Shown here in pieces: positions 17,839-25,708 of a stretch of 64,000 nt of DNA. How positions within the stretch are numbered: position 1 is the stretch's first letter; each line of letters starts with the position of its first letter. Source of the DNA: Desulfosporosinus acididurans (GTDB lineage Bacteria > Bacillota > Desulfitobacteriia > Desulfitobacteriales > Desulfitobacteriaceae); NCBI RefSeq assembly GCF_001029285.1, contig NZ_LDZY01000010.1:124001-188000 (forward strand), in the 5' to 3' direction. Under the pieces are notes generated by a model. The model searched no databases. It worked only from the letters and a program-made list of their open reading frames with translations, and was not told the DNA's origin. The position numbers and the translations under genes were made by a program.

Positions 17839-19703
17839 GCAGACAACGAGAAATGACAAGACCAACAGGTCCAATGGGCGGCAGACAGGGTGGACCTGGC
17901 GGATCTATTGGGAGACCTATTGAAAAAGCCAAGAATTTCAAAGGAACATTGCATAGACTTTTGGGTTATTTAAAGCCTCAGAGACTAAAACTCAGCTTTG
18001 TGGTTGTGTTTGCTATTTTAAGTACTGTATTTAGTATTATGGGGCCAAAGATTATGGGCCAGGCCACAACGATAATGTTTGACGGAATTATGAAAGGCGG
18101 AAAAATCAATTTTGATGCTATTTGGAGAATTGTCCTAACTCTGATCGTTCTTTATCTTCTCAGCTCTTTGTTTAGCTATACTCAACAATATATCATGGCT
18201 GGGGTGGCGCAAAAAATTGTTTATAACTTGCGTAAAGACGTCGATGAAAAACTTACGCTGCTGCCGCTCAGGTTCTTTGATGCTAGGACTCATGGCGAAA
18301 TATTAAGCCGTGTGACGAATGACGTTGATAATATTGCCAACACCTTGCAGCAAAGTCTTACTCAACTAATTACCTCTATTGTGACAATCATTGGGGTCAT
18401 CGTGATGATGTTGACGATCAGTCCTCTGCTGACCTTAATTGTTCTCTTGACTCTGCCTCTCTATATTTTAGTCACTTCGATGATTGCTAAACACTCACAA
18501 AGGTTTTTCGCTGCTCAACAAAAGTCCTTGGGAGAACTGAACGGCCATGTGGAGGAAATGTTTACCGGTCATGTTATCATCAAAGCCTTTGGCCATGAGC
18601 GTAAGTCTATTGAAACCTTTAAGGAAATTAATGATAGACTTTATGATGCGGGATGGAAAGCTCAATTTATCTCTGGAATCATCATGCCCCTTATGCGATT
18701 TGTCAGCAACCTGGGATATGTCATTGTCAGTGTAGTTGGGGGAATTTTCGTTACCCATGGCCGAATTAATATTGGAGACATTCAAGCCTTTATTCAATAC
18801 TCCCGTCAGTTTACCATGCCGATTGTGCAGACTGCGAACATTGCCAATATTATTCAATCAACGGTTGCCTCGGCAGAGCGTGTTTTTGAATTATTAGATG
18901 AAGTTGAAGAAATTCCTGATTCTGAGGATGCTAAAGTAATACCCTTTCCTAACGGAAATGTGAGTTTTGAAAATGTTGATTTTAGCTATAAGGAACAAGA
19001 ACCGTTGATCACTAAAATGAATATTGATGTCCGGGAAGGAAATACCATAGCAATTGTCGGACCGACCGGTGCAGGTAAGACTACTTTAGTGAATTTACTC
19101 ATGCGCTTTTACGATGTGGATGAGGGCAAGATTGCTGTTGACGGTGTGGATATTCGGGATATTAAACGTGGGGAACTTCGAAATATCTTTGGTATGGTGC
19201 TGCAGGATACATGGTTATTTAATGGAACTATTTTGGAGAACATTGCCTATGGACGTGAGGGGGCAAGCGAGGAAGAAGTTATTAAGGCGGCCAAAGCAGC
19301 TCATGCTGATCATTTTATAAAAACTCTGCCTGATGGGTATATGACCGTCTTGAATGAAGAAGCCTCAAATATTTCTCAAGGGCAAAAGCAGCTGCTTACA
19401 ATTGCCCGGGCGATTTTGGCAGACCCGGCTATCTTGATTTTAGACGAAGCTACGAGCAGTGTTGACTCAAGAACCGAGGTCTATATCCAAAAGGCTATGA
19501 CAGAACTGATGAAGGGAAGAACGAGTTTTGTTATTGCCCATAGGTTATCAACGATTCGCGATGCTGATGTAATTCTTGTTATGAATAAGGGGAGAATTAT
19601 TGAAATGGGCAATCATGGAGAGCTTTTGGAGCAAAATGGGTTTTATGCAGATTTGTATAATAGCCAGTTCAGCGGGGCGGACTTGGATCATGAGGTGGTT
19701 TGA
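17835..19703 (+). CDS. Heterodimeric ABC exporter, catalytic-Glu subunit
   Basis: This 622-aa half-transporter has an N-terminal Gly/Pro-rich extension (about 35 residues), six membrane segments and a nucleotide-binding domain. Walker A is GPTGAGKTT. Walker B, ILDEATSSVD, keeps the catalytic Glu. The signature is NISQGQKQ, with Gln in place of the second Ser/Gly position. In the dimer its intact Walker B would face the canonical SGGQ signature of the partner, giving one active ATP site. This complements the upstream subunit exactly as in BmrCD and TM287/288. A hairpin terminator follows 70 bp after the stop. Confidence 0.92.
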   Translation: MSRQREMTRPTGPMGGRQGGPGGSIGRPIEKAKNFKGTLHRLLGYLKPQRLKLSFVVVFAILSTVFSIMGPKIMGQATTIMFDGIMKGGKINFDAIWRIVLTLIVLYLLSSLFSYTQQYIMAGVAQKIVYNLRKDVDEKLTLLPLRFFDARTHGEILSRVTNDVDNIANTLQQSLTQLITSIVTIIGVIVMMLTISPLLTLIVLLTLPLYILVTSMIAKHSQRFFAAQQKSLGELNGHVEEMFTGHVIIKAFGHERKSIETFKEINDRLYDAGWKAQFISGIIMPLMRFVSNLGYVIVSVVGGIFVTHGRINIGDIQAFIQYSRQFTMPIVQTANIANIIQSTVASAERVFELLDEVEEIPDSEDAKVIPFPNGNVSFENVDFSYKEQEPLITKMNIDVREGNTIAIVGPTGAGKTTLVNLLMRFYDVDEGKIAVDGVDIRDIKRGELRNIFGMVLQDTWLFNGTILENIAYGREGASEEEVIKAAKAAHADHFIKTLPDGYMTVLNEEASNISQGQKQLLTIARAILADPAILILDEATSSVDSRTEVYIQKAMTELMKGRTSFVIAHRLSTIRDADVILVMNKGRIIEMGNHGELLEQNGFYADLYNSQFSGADLDHEVV

Positions 19704-19772
19704 ATTTAAAGGAAATTAGTAAAAAACTACTGCTGTAAAACAGCTTCTAGAAAATAATTGGCAGAAAAACAA

Positions 19773-19812
19773 GCCCAAAAGGACGCTATTAACGCCTTTT
19801 GGGCCATTTTTT
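19773..19812 (+). terminator. Terminator after ABC exporter operon
   Basis: GCCCAAAAGG and CCTTTTGGGC form a perfect 10-bp stem with a 12-base loop, followed by CATTTTTT. Confidence 0.88.
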
Positions 19813-19889
19813 CAGCTTGATTTTAAAATACTTGAGCAAATTGCCATTACAGATTCATTTTGGAACTAACCCCTAACGTGCACTTCTTC

Positions 19890-20594
19890 TTAGTCGTTAT
19901 GTTCACTATGGAAGCGATAATGGTTATGAGGATGGCTATGGCTATGGCTATGGCTATGGCTATGGTTGTGGTCGTGGTCGTGGTCGTGGTCGTGGTTGTG
20001 GTCATGGTCGTGGTCGTGGTTGTGGTCATGGTCGTGGTCATGGTTATGGCGATGGACATGTCCGTGGCTGTGTTCATGCCCATCCCCATCCCCATCCTCG
20101 GAATCGTGGTGGTGTGGGCGTCCAAGGGCATGGGCAATCTTATGATCTTTATCCGGAAGGGAATCGAACCAGCCGTTATTGGCATCCTCGACATTGTCTC
20201 TGAATTGAATGTAAGGTTTAATGTCAAGTAAAGGAGTTCCGTTAAAGGCGTCAATGCCCGAAATAATGATCTCGCTGCCCTGGATTTCCTTAATCTTGAC
20301 AATACTTAAGCCAATAGGGTTAGGCCTTTTGGGAGATCGGCTGGCAAAGAGTCCAATTTCAAGCTCCGGTGCCCAAGGAGAATGGGTTAATAATTCCAGC
20401 GGAGAGTTTACTTGATCGAGATGATAAAGGACATAGACATAGTTGAAACTGTCTAAGGATTTTAGAGCCTGGGCATACTCTGGATTTAAAGTGATCCAGA
20501 AATCACCCGGCGCGTCAGGGAGAGATTGATGGGGGGCATTAAAGGAGAAATAAGGAGTATGAATGGTTCCGATGGGATGATAATTAATGTCCAT
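19890..20594 (-). CDS. TrmO-like tRNA (t6A37) N6-methyltransferase with His-rich tail
   Basis: This 234-aa protein has a complete TsaA/TrmO beta-barrel domain in residues 1-150: IGTIHTPY at the start, the hallmark GLFASRSPKRPNPIGLS near 81-97, and LLDIKPYIQ near 122-130. TrmO uses SAM to methylate t6A37 of tRNA-Thr. Residues 161-234 are a tail of alternating His with Asp, Asn or Ser, about 32 His in 74 residues. This is not part of ordinary TrmO and looks like a Ni/Zn/Cu-binding or storage segment. The gene is monocistronic with the dispersed hairpin element upstream. The metal role is inference. Confidence 0.85.
   Translation of the reverse strand: MDINYHPIGTIHTPYFSFNAPHQSLPDAPGDFWITLNPEYAQALKSLDSFNYVYVLYHLDQVNSPLELLTHSPWAPELEIGLFASRSPKRPNPIGLSIVKIKEIQGSEIIISGIDAFNGTPLLDIKPYIQFRDNVEDANNGWFDSLPDKDHKIAHALGRPHHHDSEDGDGDGHEHSHGHVHRHNHDHDHDHNHDHDHDHNHDHDHDHDHNHSHSHSHSHSHPHNHYRFHSEHND
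19916..20060. repeat. Hexanucleotide-type tandem repeat encoding His tail
   Basis: Plus-strand GGCTAT is repeated about five times, followed by many GGTCGT/GGTCAT/GGTTGT units, all in one frame. They encode His-Ser, His-Asp and His-Asn pairs on the minus strand. Such an array can change length by slippage in steps of two codons without losing frame. Confidence 0.85.
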
Positions 20595-20628
20595 AACGAT
20601 CTCCTCTCATTTTAGCTATTCTTTATTC

Positions 20629-20741
20629 AATCGTAAGACTCCCACTTCTATAAGTGGGAGTGGGTCCCCCGTACTCTGCTTCGGTGGGGGTAGAGTCCCC
20701 CGTCGAAGTCTCGATGTTCAGCTTTAGCTGAACGAGTTCAC
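20629..20741 (+). repeat. Dispersed hairpin element, copy 2 (most complete)
   Basis: This 113-bp element runs from AATCGTAAGACTCCC to GAACGAGTTCAC. It has three hairpins: ACTCCCACTT/AAGTGGGAGT, GGTGGGGGTA/GTCCCCC region, and TTCAGC-TTTA-GCTGAA. Its first 76 or so bases are identical to the copy at 181-265 read in reverse. It lies in the promoter-side gap of the TrmO gene. No open reading frame is present. Confidence 0.7.
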
Positions 20742-20775
20742 TATTCCTAAGACCATTGGTTTTTAGGATTTTAAA

Positions 20776-20820
20776 AAAGGCCAAAGAGGATCCTATTGAT
20801 CGACCTCCGTGGCCTTTACT
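20776..20820 (+). terminator. Hairpin terminator downstream of the repeat element
   Basis: AAAGGCC...GAGG pairs with CCTC...GGCCTTT in a long interrupted stem. It lies between the TrmO promoter side and the tautomerase gene, and no gene is obviously served by it on the plus strand. The rest of the 20821-21067 gap shows nothing I can name. Confidence 0.5.
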
Positions 20821-21067
20821 TAATATCTAATATTCTCGTATCGAAGTATTCGAACCGAAGATGATTGGTTGTATATAGGTTCGGCCCCAAATGAACTTAA
20901 TAAAATACAGGTTTGTCTAAGTTAGCTTAATAATGCTATTCGACATGGGTAAAGAGTTTCCTTCTTCTGGATCATACTGAAACAAAAATTTATGAATGTC
21001 TACATGTTTTGACCTTTTATCGGGAATTTTATGAGAGGTAGAAAGATTTTTGCAGAGGTGATTTGAT

Positions 21068-21283
21068 ATGCCAATGATCAATTTTGACGGCCCGGTTTTG
21101 ACCATGGATCAGAAGAGAAGTTTGATACATGGTATGAGCCAAGCGGCCTCTCAAGCCTTGGGAATTCCCATGGCAGCTTTTACGGTAACTCTCGATGAAC
21201 ATGAATACAGCAACATGGGTGTAGGAGGAGAAGTCCTTACGGAGTCGGGTTATTGGGACAAATACAAAGAAATTAAAGATTAA
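21068..21283 (+). CDS. 4-oxalocrotonate tautomerase family protein (DmpI-like)
   Basis: This 71-aa protein has Pro directly after the initiator Met (MPMINFDGP), so removal of Met would expose the catalytic N-terminal proline of the tautomerase superfamily. The FDGP...MDQKRSLIHGMSQAAS pattern and the GVGGEVLTESGYWD end resemble DmpI-type members. These enzymes interconvert enol and keto acids as small oligomers. A GAGGTGATTTG ribosome site precedes the ATG. It stands alone between hairpins, so the physiological substrate cannot be inferred. Confidence 0.85.
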   Translation: MPMINFDGPVLTMDQKRSLIHGMSQAASQALGIPMAAFTVTLDEHEYSNMGVGGEVLTESGYWDKYKEIKD

Positions 21284-21302
21284 ATCAATGTCAGATGAAA
21301 GC

Positions 21303-21330
21303 GGCTGTTGGAAGCCGCTTCTTTCCTTGA
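21303..21330 (+). terminator. Terminator after tautomerase
   Basis: AGCGGCT and AGCCGCT form a stem with a short GTTGGA loop, followed by TCTTTCCTT. Confidence 0.7.
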
Positions 21331-21437
21331 TAGGGTTAGTTTTATTCTGAATTCACTTATGATAAGATGATTTTTAATAACATCAAACTATGAAATAAGA
21401 TGGGGACTGGGAATTTAAACGGGAAAGAAGGTGTCCA

Positions 21438-22625
21438 ATGCCTACTAAGAGAGACGTAGAACATACATTGGAAAACCAGGATTGGGAGAAACTTATTAGC
21501 TTAGCGAAAGAAAATAGGAATATCCTTCGGCAGCTTATGGCGAGAATCTATGTTAAAGACGGGCTCATATTTTGGCGGGCAGTTGAAGCCTTAGGAGTGG
21601 TAACTCATGCACTTGAGCAGGATGAGAAAAATGTTGCAGTAGAGATTCTGCGACGGTATTTTTGGATGCTCAATGATGAGTCAGGAGGAACGGCTTGGAA
21701 CTCTGCGGAAGCCATTGGCAGTATTATTGCTCATTGTCCGGTAACCTGCGGAAAGTTTAATTGGATGTTGTCAGGGTTATTGGAGGATGACAGTTTACGA
21801 GATGGTGTTTTGTGGGGTTTAGGTCAAATGGCTCAGAATGCTCCGCACTTGGTAGAACCTTTGGATGAGCGGATAAAACCTTTTTTGCAGTCTGAAGAGC
21901 CTTTGACACGGGGATTAGCTGCCTTTATTTATATGTTAATGAAACCTTTCCAAGAACTTATCCCCCTTTACCGCGAATCAGGGCCGAAATGGAAAGTTTC
22001 GGAAGATATGGATTTTAGCCTCAAAAATGATCAAAGTTTGTTAGAATTTTATCAAAACGAAGAGGTTAGAACGTATCATATTTCTGATCTTTGGCAGGCC
22101 TCGGTGATTTCATTTTGGACGAAAAAAGTTACAATTAAGGATCTTGAGACTGAATTGACTATTGCCTCTTCTGCGGAAGGAGTTTGCTGGCTGAGTCTCG
22201 GTTCGTCTGAGACCGAAGAAAAGGAACTTCAAACTTGGGTTTCGCGCTGGTTTCCGGGATCGTTTCTTATTCGGAGGCGCGAGCCAAACAGCAGGGCAAT
22301 TCAGGAGTTGAAGGAGTATTTTGCGGGGACTCGCCATCAATTCTCGATTCCTATTCATTCCCAAGGAACTCCTTTCCAGCAGAAAGTGTGGGAAGAACTT
22401 CGGCGTATACCTTATGGTGAGACAAGAAGTTACGGTGAACTGGCCGTAAAACTGGGAAATCCGCAAGGGCAAAGAGCTGTCGGGATGGCCAATCATTGTA
22501 ACCCAATCGGAATTATCGTTCCTTGTCACCGGGTTATCGGCAAAAATGGGTCTTTAACAGGCTATGCCGGCGGCGTGGATATTAAGCAAAAACTTTTAGA
22601 ACTAGAAGGCGCTTGGAGCTTCTAA
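21438..22625 (+). CDS. DVU0298-like HEAT-repeat / O6-methylguanine-DNA methyltransferase fusion
   Basis: This 395-aa protein is a fusion. Residues 1-170 resemble DVU0298-family HEAT-like proteins (ILRRYFWMLNDESGGTAWNS, DGVLWGLGQMAQ). Residues about 225-395 are a complete OGT/Ada C-terminal methyltransferase. The latter has GTPFQQKVWEELRRIPYGET, then NPIGIIVPCHRVIG with the acceptor Cys in PCHR, and ends LTGYAGGVDIKQKLLELEG. The enzyme moves alkyl groups from DNA bases to its own Cys. The role of the HEAT half is unknown. It may help dock DNA or a partner. The gene is followed closely by a VOC gene. There is no sign of an Ada regulatory zinc domain. Confidence 0.87.
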   Translation: MPTKRDVEHTLENQDWEKLISLAKENRNILRQLMARIYVKDGLIFWRAVEALGVVTHALEQDEKNVAVEILRRYFWMLNDESGGTAWNSAEAIGSIIAHCPVTCGKFNWMLSGLLEDDSLRDGVLWGLGQMAQNAPHLVEPLDERIKPFLQSEEPLTRGLAAFIYMLMKPFQELIPLYRESGPKWKVSEDMDFSLKNDQSLLEFYQNEEVRTYHISDLWQASVISFWTKKVTIKDLETELTIASSAEGVCWLSLGSSETEEKELQTWVSRWFPGSFLIRRREPNSRAIQELKEYFAGTRHQFSIPIHSQGTPFQQKVWEELRRIPYGETRSYGELAVKLGNPQGQRAVGMANHCNPIGIIVPCHRVIGKNGSLTGYAGGVDIKQKLLELEGAWSF

Positions 22626-22648
22626 AAGTTAAGATAGGAGGATTGTTT

Positions 22649-23029
22649 TTGGAAAAGACCTCTTTGTTTACTGGGGTAGCACACATTGGGATAAAAGCTT
22701 TAGATATTGAGAAAGCCCTTCAATTTTATAGAGAAGTGCTTGGCTTTAGATTAATACAGCGGATTAGGCCTGGAGAGGCGGAATTGGTTTTTTTGGAATT
22801 AGGCAATACTGTTATTGAACTAGTTGAAGTAGTAGATAACCGTACGTTCGAAGATGGAGTTGTCAATCATTTAGCACTACGGGTGGAAGATATTTTCCAA
22901 GCGATTATACACTTACAAGAACATCATGTTGAGTTGCCTTCTCTGGAACCGATGCCCTTGGGCGAAGGACGGTATAATTTCTTTTTCCGTGGTCCAAGCG
23001 GAGAAAAACTTGAACTTTATCAAGAATGA
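22649..23029 (+). CDS. VOC/glyoxalase-like protein
   Basis: This 126-aa protein starts at TTG, chosen because AGGAGG lies 7 bases upstream (22636-22641), while the earlier in-frame ATG overlaps the preceding gene without such a site. It has two beta-alpha-beta-beta-beta modules: GVAHIGIKALDIEKALQFYR, then a second ending FFFRGPSGEKLELYQE. Likely metal ligands are the His in VAHIG, Glu in VIELVE, His in VNHLAL and Glu in KLELYQE, as in glyoxalase I and methylmalonyl-CoA epimerase. The substrate is not clear from context. Confidence 0.85.
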   Translation: MEKTSLFTGVAHIGIKALDIEKALQFYREVLGFRLIQRIRPGEAELVFLELGNTVIELVEVVDNRTFEDGVVNHLALRVEDIFQAIIHLQEHHVELPSLEPMPLGEGRYNFFFRGPSGEKLELYQE

Positions 23030-23032
23030 AGA

Positions 23033-23971
23033 ATGAAGAATGGAATTATAATGCCTGAAAAAAGATACGTAACATTTAATGAACATTTGCGTGAAAGATT
23101 TGGCGAAAAAGTATTTAAAGTTTCCTTAGATGCCGGTTTCACCTGTCCTAATCGGGATGGTACTCTGGGGCGAAAAGGCTGCATTTATTGCAGTGAACGG
23201 GGATCTGGTGACTTTGCCGGCCGGCAGGAGTTATCAATTCACGATCAATTCTCTGAAGTAAAGGAACGAATGAAGAAAAAATGGCCGAAGGCTAAGTACC
23301 TGGCTTACTTTCAAGCATTTACAAATACCTATGCCCCTATTGAACGGCTGCGGGAGTTATATGAAGATTCCCTTAAGCAGGAAGGGGTTGTGGGGCTATC
23401 CATCTCAACAAGACCGGATTGTCTTTCTGATGAGGTTATTAATTACTTGGAAGAATTAAATCAGAGAACTTATTTATGGGTCGAATTAGGATTGCAATCT
23501 ATCCATGATCGTACCTTGGAGTTCATTGGACGAGGACATGATTATGAGCAATTCCTCCGTGGTCTTGAACGATTGCATTCAAGAGGAATTCGAGTATGTG
23601 CCCATATTATTCTTGGCCTTCCAGGTGAATCAAAAGAAGAAATGATGGAAACTGCTTCGGCGGTTGCTGATCTGCCTCTGCAAGGGCTAAAGATTCATCT
23701 GCTCCATGTTTTAAAGGGAACACCTTTAGCCGCTTTTTATCAGGTACATCCTTTTGACTTGATGACGAAAGAAGATTATGTTTCACTGGTAGTTGATATT
23801 TTGGAAATTTTGCCTCCACAGATGATAATTCATCGTTTAACCGGAGATGGGCCTCCTGATGATTTAATCGGGCCGCTTTGGAGCCGCAAAAAATGGGAGG
23901 TGCTCAATGCCATTGATGCCAAGCTCATTGAGCGGGATACCTGGCAAGGAAAGAAGGCAATCCTTGAATAA
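23033..23971 (+). CDS. TIGR01212-family radical SAM protein (YhcC-like)
   Basis: This 312-aa protein has the characteristic long-spaced cluster motif of this family: CPNRDGTLGRKGCIYC, with Cys residues spaced CxnCxxC rather than CxxxCxxC. It also has GLQSIHDRTLEFIGRGHDY and HIILGLPGESKEEMMETA, the usual B12-free radical SAM core. It follows the VOC gene by 3 bp. An alternative ATG lies 18 bp downstream. Family members are widespread and have been linked to RNA or cofactor modification, but the reaction is not established, so I give no symbol. Confidence 0.88.
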   Translation: MKNGIIMPEKRYVTFNEHLRERFGEKVFKVSLDAGFTCPNRDGTLGRKGCIYCSERGSGDFAGRQELSIHDQFSEVKERMKKKWPKAKYLAYFQAFTNTYAPIERLRELYEDSLKQEGVVGLSISTRPDCLSDEVINYLEELNQRTYLWVELGLQSIHDRTLEFIGRGHDYEQFLRGLERLHSRGIRVCAHIILGLPGESKEEMMETASAVADLPLQGLKIHLLHVLKGTPLAAFYQVHPFDLMTKEDYVSLVVDILEILPPQMIIHRLTGDGPPDDLIGPLWSRKKWEVLNAIDAKLIERDTWQGKKAILE

Positions 23972-23998
23972 CAGAGTGCAGACATGAGTGCAAAAAAA

Positions 23999-24020
23999 AG
24001 GCAACCCGTCAGGGTTGCCT
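23999..24020. terminator. Bidirectional hairpin terminator
   Basis: AGGCAACCC-GTCA-GGGTTGCCT is a perfect stem with a run of A on the left, which is T on the minus strand. It can end both the radical SAM gene and the convergent minus-strand genes. Confidence 0.85.
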
Positions 24021-24065
24021 TACAGAAGAAAGAGAAGAAAGAGAAAGAGAAGCTTTCAAGGGCAA

Positions 24066-24251
24066 CTAAGGTTTTATCGTTGCCCTCAGAAATTTTACAG
24101 GAGGAATTTTATACTGAGAAGTTTCTCTTGATTTGATGGCTTGTTTTACAGATGGTTTATAGCTGGGAGCTAGGTCCAGGTAACGCTGCACGTCTGAATT
24201 GGTTTTAAGGATTCTCTGCAAAATTTCTTCATTGTTAAGGCGTTCATTCAT
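24066..24251 (-). CDS. Small hypothetical protein downstream of aminomutase
   Basis: This is a 61-aa basic open frame beginning MNERLNNEEILQRIL. Its GAGAGGAG ribosome site is well placed upstream. It is on the same strand as, and 73 bp downstream of, the glutamate 2,3-aminomutase gene, and ends before the bidirectional terminator. I do not recognise the family. No membrane segment or metal motif is visible. Good translation signals and position support a real gene, but coding potential this short is uncertain. Confidence 0.5.
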   Translation of the reverse strand: MNERLNNEEILQRILKTNSDVQRYLDLAPSYKPSVKQAIKSRETSQYKIPPVKFLRATIKP

Positions 24252-24324
24252 GGTACATACGCTCCTCTCGCAAAAATTCTTTTAAAAGAAAAAGTCAAAA
24301 TATTCATCAACACTAAGATCATCT

Positions 24325-25575
24325 TTAAGGGGTATCGTAATGGATGAGTTTGCCTTCCCAAGTTTGCAAAACGGCATGGTTATCATTAAGAGAAACTAAA
24401 TATTGCGGCAGGATAGGGGTTTTGCCTCCGCCCTTAGGAGCGTTTATGATATAGGTTGGCACTGCGAGGCCTGAAGTATACCCTCTTAGGTGTCTCATAA
24501 CTGCGAGCCCATCTTGAATTCTTGGCACAAAATGACGTGTTCCCTTGACGTTTTTGGCATGAAAAATATAGTAAGGCCGGATTCGTATTTTAAGCAGTTC
24601 CTGATTAAGCTTCGTCATAATCTCCGGCTGATGATTAATTCCTTTGAGCAAAACAGCCTGATTTCCCAAAACCGCACCGGCGGCTATGAGTTTGTCTGCT
24701 GCTTTTTTGGCTTCCGCGGTGACTTCCAGGGGATGATTAAACTGAGTATTGATGTAGATCGGCGGATACTTCGCTAAGATTGAGCATAAATCATCACTAA
24801 TACGCATGGGAAGGGTTACGGGGACTCGAGTACCGAGGCGTTTGATCTCAACATGGGGAATCGAATGAAGTTCACCGAGAAGCCAGTCCAGAGTTTGATC
24901 ACTCAAAAGCAGGGCATCTCCTCCTGTGATTAAAACGTCCCTTATTTCAGGGTTGGCCCGAATATATCCCAAAGCAGCCTTTAGGTCGGCGATTTTAGCG
25001 TGGGAATCGGTTTCTCCAATGTTGCGGCGGCGTTGGCAGTGGCGGCAATACATGGCACACATGTTCGTAACATTAATAATTAAACGATCTGGGTATCTCC
25101 GAGTAATGCATGGGGCGGGATTGGTAAGAGCCTCCCCCATAGGGTCCTCCTCTCCGAAATCATCACTGAGTTCTGCAAAAGTAGGCAGCCCCTGTAAGCG
25201 AATAGGGTCTTGAACATCGGTAATATCCATTAGGCTAAGATAATAAGGGGATATGGCCCAGCGGAAACTTCTTCCTATATGTTGAATTTCTGCGCATTGT
25301 TCGGCAGACAACTGAGGGAATAGGGCGCTTAAAGTGTCTGTATTTTGAATACGATGTTTAATTTGCCAGTGCCAATTCTCCCAGTCTTGATCCGTTGCCT
25401 GAAAATAATTCAAGATGTGATTACGACGCTGTTGTATCAGCGCAGCACTTAAAAAGCCTGTAGGGATCGAGTGGCATTTTTCAAGATAAGGGGTAATCTT
25501 CTGCTTAAGCTCAGATGCCCGCCGCAACGAAAATTGACGATTCGTATCCGGCGGATTATTCAGTTGTATGGCCAT
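24325..25575 (-). CDS. eam: Glutamate 2,3-aminomutase (KamA family radical SAM/PLP)
   Basis: This 416-aa enzyme has the length and layout of lysine 2,3-aminomutase. The radical SAM motif is CAMYCRHC (Cys173, 177, 180) and the PLP Lys is in GGGKTP (Lys385). Two Asp residues that bind the lysine side chain in clostridial KamA (Asp293, Asp330, 37 apart and 7 before the PLP Lys) are here Lys341 and Asn378, with identical spacing. That pair is the known mark of glutamate 2,3-aminomutase, which makes the osmolyte beta-glutamate. The start is the ATG behind GGGAGGG. The gene is divergent from a GntR-RCK_C regulator and its promoter lies in an inverted repeat. Confidence 0.87.
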   Translation of the reverse strand: MAIQLNNPPDTNRQFSLRRASELKQKITPYLEKCHSIPTGFLSAALIQQRRNHILNYFQATDQDWENWHWQIKHRIQNTDTLSALFPQLSAEQCAEIQHIGRSFRWAISPYYLSLMDITDVQDPIRLQGLPTFAELSDDFGEEDPMGEALTNPAPCITRRYPDRLIINVTNMCAMYCRHCQRRRNIGETDSHAKIADLKAALGYIRANPEIRDVLITGGDALLLSDQTLDWLLGELHSIPHVEIKRLGTRVPVTLPMRISDDLCSILAKYPPIYINTQFNHPLEVTAEAKKAADKLIAAGAVLGNQAVLLKGINHQPEIMTKLNQELLKIRIRPYYIFHAKNVKGTRHFVPRIQDGLAVMRHLRGYTSGLAVPTYIINAPKGGGKTPILPQYLVSLNDNHAVLQTWEGKLIHYDTP

Positions 25576-25601
25576 CAAGAATCCCTCCCTGTAGTACTGA
25601 A

Positions 25602-25642
25602 ACTAACAACCTAATATTATCATCAAAGTTGTTAGTAGTCAA
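25602..25642 (-). promoter_or_regulatory. eam promoter within an inverted-repeat operator
   Basis: On the minus strand TTGACT and TAATAT are 17 bases apart, a good sigma-A promoter for eam. ACTAACAAC (25602-25610) and GTTGTTAGT (25628-25636) form a perfect 9-bp inverted repeat. One arm fills the spacer next to the -35 and the other covers the region just after the -10. A bound regulator would block initiation. The divergent GntR-RCK_C gene is the obvious candidate. Confidence 0.65.
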
Positions 25643-25708
25643 GAGCATGATGCCTCCTGAAGTTGGCTATGTTATAATAGATTATATAGTTTAAGGGGTG
25701 GAAAGAAG

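Noticed and set aside
19860-20231. Plus-strand open frame of Met/Ala and Val runs
   Set aside because: It is the antisense of the His-tail repeat of the TrmO-like gene, is low-complexity, and has no ribosome site.
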